Shown here: positions 34,882 through 37,358 of the stretch, one piece after another | Numbering within the stretch: the first letter of the stretch is position 1 | How the letters are laid out: every line of letters begins with the position of its first letter | Origin: Paracoccaceae bacterium | GTDB taxonomy: Bacteria > Pseudomonadota > Alphaproteobacteria > Rhodobacterales > Rhodobacteraceae | Reading direction: 5' to 3' | Assembly: GCA_016764835.1 (NCBI GenBank) | Contig: JAESRD010000298.1 | Span: 1-37,358, forward strand | DNA length: 37,358 bases | Program-made: the position numbers and the translations under genes | The notes under the pieces: generated by a model | What the model was told of the DNA's origin: nothing | What the model saw: only the letters and a program-made list of their open reading frames with translations | Databases searched by the model: none

Positions 34882-36471
34882 ATGCGCAACGTTGTCATCG
34901 GCTTTCTCGGCTCAACCCTCGATGTTGGCAAAAAGCGGCGTTGGCGCCCAACGGTCAGCCTGGTTGCGCATGATGATTTCACAATCGACCGGCTTGAAAT
35001 CTTGCATGACGCCAAATTCAACCGCCATGCTGTTCAACTCAAACACGAGATTGAAAAAGCCTCGCCCGAGACCGAAGTGCTGCTCCATGTCTTCAACCTA
35101 GACGATCCGTGGGATTTTCAGGAAGTCTACGGCAAGCTGTTCGACTTTGCCCGCAGCTACGGTTTTGACGAAGACCGCGAACACTATCATGTGCATCTGA
35201 CCACCGGCACCCATGTTGCCCAGATCTGCTGGTTTCTGCTGACCGAGAGCCGCCATATTCCGGCCCGCCTTATCCAGACCGCGCCGCCCAGAGGCGATGA
35301 TGGCCAGCCAAAGCTAGAAGTCATCGACCTTGATCTCAGCAAATATAATGCGCTGCAACAGCGGTTTGACCAGCTTTCGCGCGCCCATAGTGACCAGCTA
35401 AAGGGCGGTATTGAGACCAAAAATGCCAGTTATAACAAGCTCATAGATCGCATCGAGCTGGTGGCGAGCAATGCCAATGGCCCGATCTTACTGCTCGGCG
35501 AAACCGGGACCGGCGAGACAGATCTGGCCAAACGGATTTACCAGCTCAAGCTAGAGCGGCGCCGGGTGAAAGGCCGCTTGGTGCATGTCAACTGCGCCAC
35601 CCTAAACGGGCCAGACGCGCTGGCCGCATTGTTCGGTCAGCGGCGCAGCTATAGCGGCCAAGCGGGCACGGAGCGTAGCGGGCTGTTGCGCGAGGCCGAT
35701 GGTGGCGTGCTGTTTCTCGATGAGATTGACGAGCTGGGCCTCGGCGCCCAATCTGCTCTGCTCCACGCGATAGAGACCGGCCGGTTCTATCCGTTGGGGT
35801 CAGACCATGAGGCCAGCAGCGCGTTTCAAATCATCGCCGGGGCCAACCAAGATCTGCGCGAACTATCCGCGGCGGGCAAGTTCCGCCCCGACCTGCTGGC
35901 CCGGCTTAACATGTGGAGCTTTAGGCTGCTGCCGCTGCGCGACCGGCGCGAAGATGTTGAGGCCAATCTGGCCCATGAGCTGGACTGTTCCGAGCGAGAG
36001 CTGGGCATAAAGGTGGGCTTTAACGCCGATGCGCGGGCAAAATTTCTGCGCTTCGCTACCAATCCGGCAACAACCTGGCCTGGTAATTTTCGTGACTTTA
36101 GCGGTGCGGTCCGCCGGTTGTGCACGCTGGCCCCCAGAGGCCGTATCACCCGCGCAATGGTTGATGAAGAAATCACCAGCCTGCTGCATGACTGGAAAAT
36201 ATCCAGCGCCGATGCTGATCTGACGCTTATTAAAGAAGTCATGGGGCGGCGGGCTGATGAGATCGACCCATTTGATATAGTGCAGCTGGCGCAGGTCATT
36301 CGGACATGTCGCAACTCTACCAGCCTAAGTGCCGCTGGGCGCAGCCTGTTCGCGGTGTCACGCGGCAAGCGCAAAACCACGAACGACGCTGATCGTTTGC
36401 GAAAATATCTGCAAAAGTTTGATCTGGATTGGGAGGCGCTGGCTGTCCGGCTTTTTGAACAGATAGGCTAG
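34882..36471 (+). CDS. rtcR: RtcR-like regulator: CARF domain + AAA+ domain with altered Walker A and GAFTGA + DNA-binding domain
   Basis: About 529 residues, collinear with E. coli RtcR. The CARF sensor (about 1-175) has FLGSTLD and HLTTGTHVAQICWFLLTE. The AAA+ domain (about 185-435) has Walker B GGVLFLDEID and the FRPDLLARLNMWSF arginine-finger region. The Walker A reads GETGTGET with Glu212 in place of the ATP-binding lysine (GAG, one base from AAG). The sigma-54-contacting GAFTGA is SYSGQA or RSYSGQ depending on alignment. The C-terminal region ends with SLSAAGRSLF and NDADRLRKYL, as in RtcR. I chose the ATG at 34882; a TTG at 34870 is also in frame. The domain layout is certain; function as a sigma-54 activator is doubtful. 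Confidence 0.9.
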   Translation: MRNVVIGFLGSTLDVGKKRRWRPTVSLVAHDDFTIDRLEILHDAKFNRHAVQLKHEIEKASPETEVLLHVFNLDDPWDFQEVYGKLFDFARSYGFDEDREHYHVHLTTGTHVAQICWFLLTESRHIPARLIQTAPPRGDDGQPKLEVIDLDLSKYNALQQRFDQLSRAHSDQLKGGIETKNASYNKLIDRIELVASNANGPILLLGETGTGETDLAKRIYQLKLERRRVKGRLVHVNCATLNGPDALAALFGQRRSYSGQAGTERSGLLREADGGVLFLDEIDELGLGAQSALLHAIETGRFYPLGSDHEASSAFQIIAGANQDLRELSAAGKFRPDLLARLNMWSFRLLPLRDRREDVEANLAHELDCSERELGIKVGFNADARAKFLRFATNPATTWPGNFRDFSGAVRRLCTLAPRGRITRAMVDEEITSLLHDWKISSADADLTLIKEVMGRRADEIDPFDIVQLAQVIRTCRNSTSLSAAGRSLFAVSRGKRKTTNDADRLRKYLQKFDLDWEALAVRLFEQIG

Positions 36472-36533
36472 GCTAATCGCCGGATGTCAAAACGCCGTTC
36501 CGACCCGCGAAATCCTGCCGCACCGATTGAACC
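36472..36533. other. Short convergent intergenic region
   Basis: 62 bases between the convergent rtcR and IclR-family genes. No strong hairpin or T-run is visible. Confidence 0.5.
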
Positions 36534-37358
36534 CTAAAAGTTCATCTCAATGCTGGCGCCATTTTGTGGCCCAAACTCGCCGCCAGAACCAGCATTCATA
36601 AATTCCAATGCATGCTCGATCTTCGCGCGCGCCTCCAGCAGCGGGGCGATGATGGTTTCTTCAACCTCTTTGCGCAAAACTGCACTGCTAAAGAAACTCA
36701 GCGATATGAGCGCCTGCACTTTGCCGTTCTCTATCAGCGGAATGCCGACGGTCGATATCCGAAACGGTTTTGTGCGCGGGTCGCGCAAAGCATAGCCGTT
36801 GCGCCGCACCTTTTCGAGCAACATATGCAGCTGACGTTCCTCAACAATGCCGAACTTTCGGTCAGGATCATTGTAGAAGTTTTGGATATGGCGTTCCCGG
36901 TCAACTTCGCTGCAATAGGCCAGATATGAACGTCCCATTGCCGTGGTCAACATGTCAGGCCGAATGCCAAGCGTGGTGTTGGTATAGGCCATTGGGCTGA
37001 TCGTGCCGGTGCAGAACTGAATGCTGATATCGTCGCCATCAATCGCGCCGAGCCCAATCGGCCATTTTAGCCGCTGGGTCAGGTCTATCGCCCAAGGGCG
37101 GGCGACCTCAATCACTCGCGAAATACCACGGTAGCCGCCGTTTAGCCGGCCTATTTCGGCCGTCATCCGGTAGCCGCCGCACATATTATCGCGCACGACA
37201 TAGCCCTCAAACATCAGCGTTTCCAACATCCGCACGATTGTGGGTTTTGGAATGCCGGTCTCTTCATACAGGCTGCTGATCGTCGATATCCGCTGGCTGC
37301 TAAATGCCCGCAAGACCATGAGCGTGCGGCGTACAGACTCGACCGGCTGGTAGGAGCG
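36534..37358 (-). CDS. IclR-family transcriptional regulator (5' end outside the window)
   Basis: At least 275 residues. The frame is open to the window edge, and the residues before the internal ATG at 37319 (PVESVRRTLMVLRAF) are the normal start of an IclR winged helix, so the real start is beyond the window. The HTH has STISSLYEETGIPKPTIVRMLETL. The effector domain has TTAMGRSYLAYCSEVDRERHI and PFRISTVGIPLIENGKVQALISLSFF. IclR proteins usually control catabolism of small organic acids or aromatics; the target genes are not in view. Confidence 0.9.
   Translation of the reverse strand, partial: RSYQPVESVRRTLMVLRAFSSQRISTISSLYEETGIPKPTIVRMLETLMFEGYVVRDNMCGGYRMTAEIGRLNGGYRGISRVIEVARPWAIDLTQRLKWPIGLGAIDGDDISIQFCTGTISPMAYTNTTLGIRPDMLTTAMGRSYLAYCSEVDRERHIQNFYNDPDRKFGIVEERQLHMLLEKVRRNGYALRDPRTKPFRISTVGIPLIENGKVQALISLSFFSSAVLRKEVEETIIAPLLEARAKIEHALEFMNAGSGGEFGPQNGASIEMNF

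Noticed and set aside
35826..36380. 184-codon minus-strand frame opposite rtcR
   Set aside because: Serine/arginine-rich composition typical of antisense frames; rtcR is conserved along its full length.
1..37358. CRISPR arrays, insertion sequences, prophage or integration sites
   Set aside because: No regularly spaced repeats, transposase, integrase or flanking duplications were seen on reading the window and its proteins.

Overview
The window looks like a chromosomal segment of an alphaproteobacterium, probably a marine Rhodobacterales-like lineage. This is inferred from moderately high GC, dense ATGA/GTGA-overlapping operons, an RpiR-type inositol regulator with GGAA-N6-TTCC operators, and the general gene complement. 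No insertion sequence, phage gene or CRISPR array was seen.

Region 1 (1-12153, minus strand) is a nonribosomal peptide operon. In transcription order it holds a HupE/UreJ-like membrane protein with an EF-hand, a stand-alone adenylation enzyme, a stand-alone carrier protein, a C-A-PCP synthetase, a terminal C-A-PCP-TE synthetase, an acyl-CoA-dehydrogenase-like flavoenzyme, and the start of another gene that runs off the window. The central synthetase is the most unusual protein here. Its adenylation domain carries an Asn-like specificity code (D-L-T-K-V-G-E-V-G) and is interrupted between motifs A8 and A9 by about 330 residues. The insert is a complete PP-loop ATPase with a zinc ribbon (two CxxC pairs), an SGGKDS loop and a CxxC...C set, resembling sulfur-transferring or amide-forming PP-loop enzymes. 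The stand-alone A, PCP and dehydrogenase resemble the trio that makes a dehydrogenated (for example pyrrole-2-carboxyl) starter on a carrier protein.

Region 2 (12343-14737) has a methyltransferase and a Wzx-like flippase, convergent and overlapping.

Region 3 (14798-26315) is a myo-inositol catabolism locus. Two Gfo/Idh/MocA dehydrogenases (one IolG) are divergent from an RpiR-family regulator, followed by an ABC transporter (binding protein, permease, ATPase) and iolC-DUF2090, iolD, iolE and iolB. Palindromes matching GGAA-N6-TTCC lie in both control regions, and an attenuator-like hairpin separates the binding protein from the permease.

Region 4 (26369-31239) holds a ferric-reductase-like membrane flavoprotein with a small membrane protein and a secreted EF-hand protein, divergent from a MarR regulator and a DUF1772 protein. 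Two matching 13-bp operators lie between them. A SRPBCC protein, an unknown protein and a WYL-type regulator follow.

Region 5 (31359-36471) is an RNA-repair island. It contains a Ro60/TROVE protein, two Y-RNA-like RNAs with tRNA-like modules, a tRNA-Asn-like gene with encoded CCA, an RtcB ligase, and a divergent RtcR regulator. RtcB has an amber codon in its apparent N-terminal extension. RtcR has lost its Walker A lysine and a normal GAFTGA loop, and no -24/-12 promoter is visible, so the usual sigma-54 switch looks broken or rewired while the ligase and Ro60 active sites are intact. RtcA is absent.

The window ends inside an IclR-family regulator.
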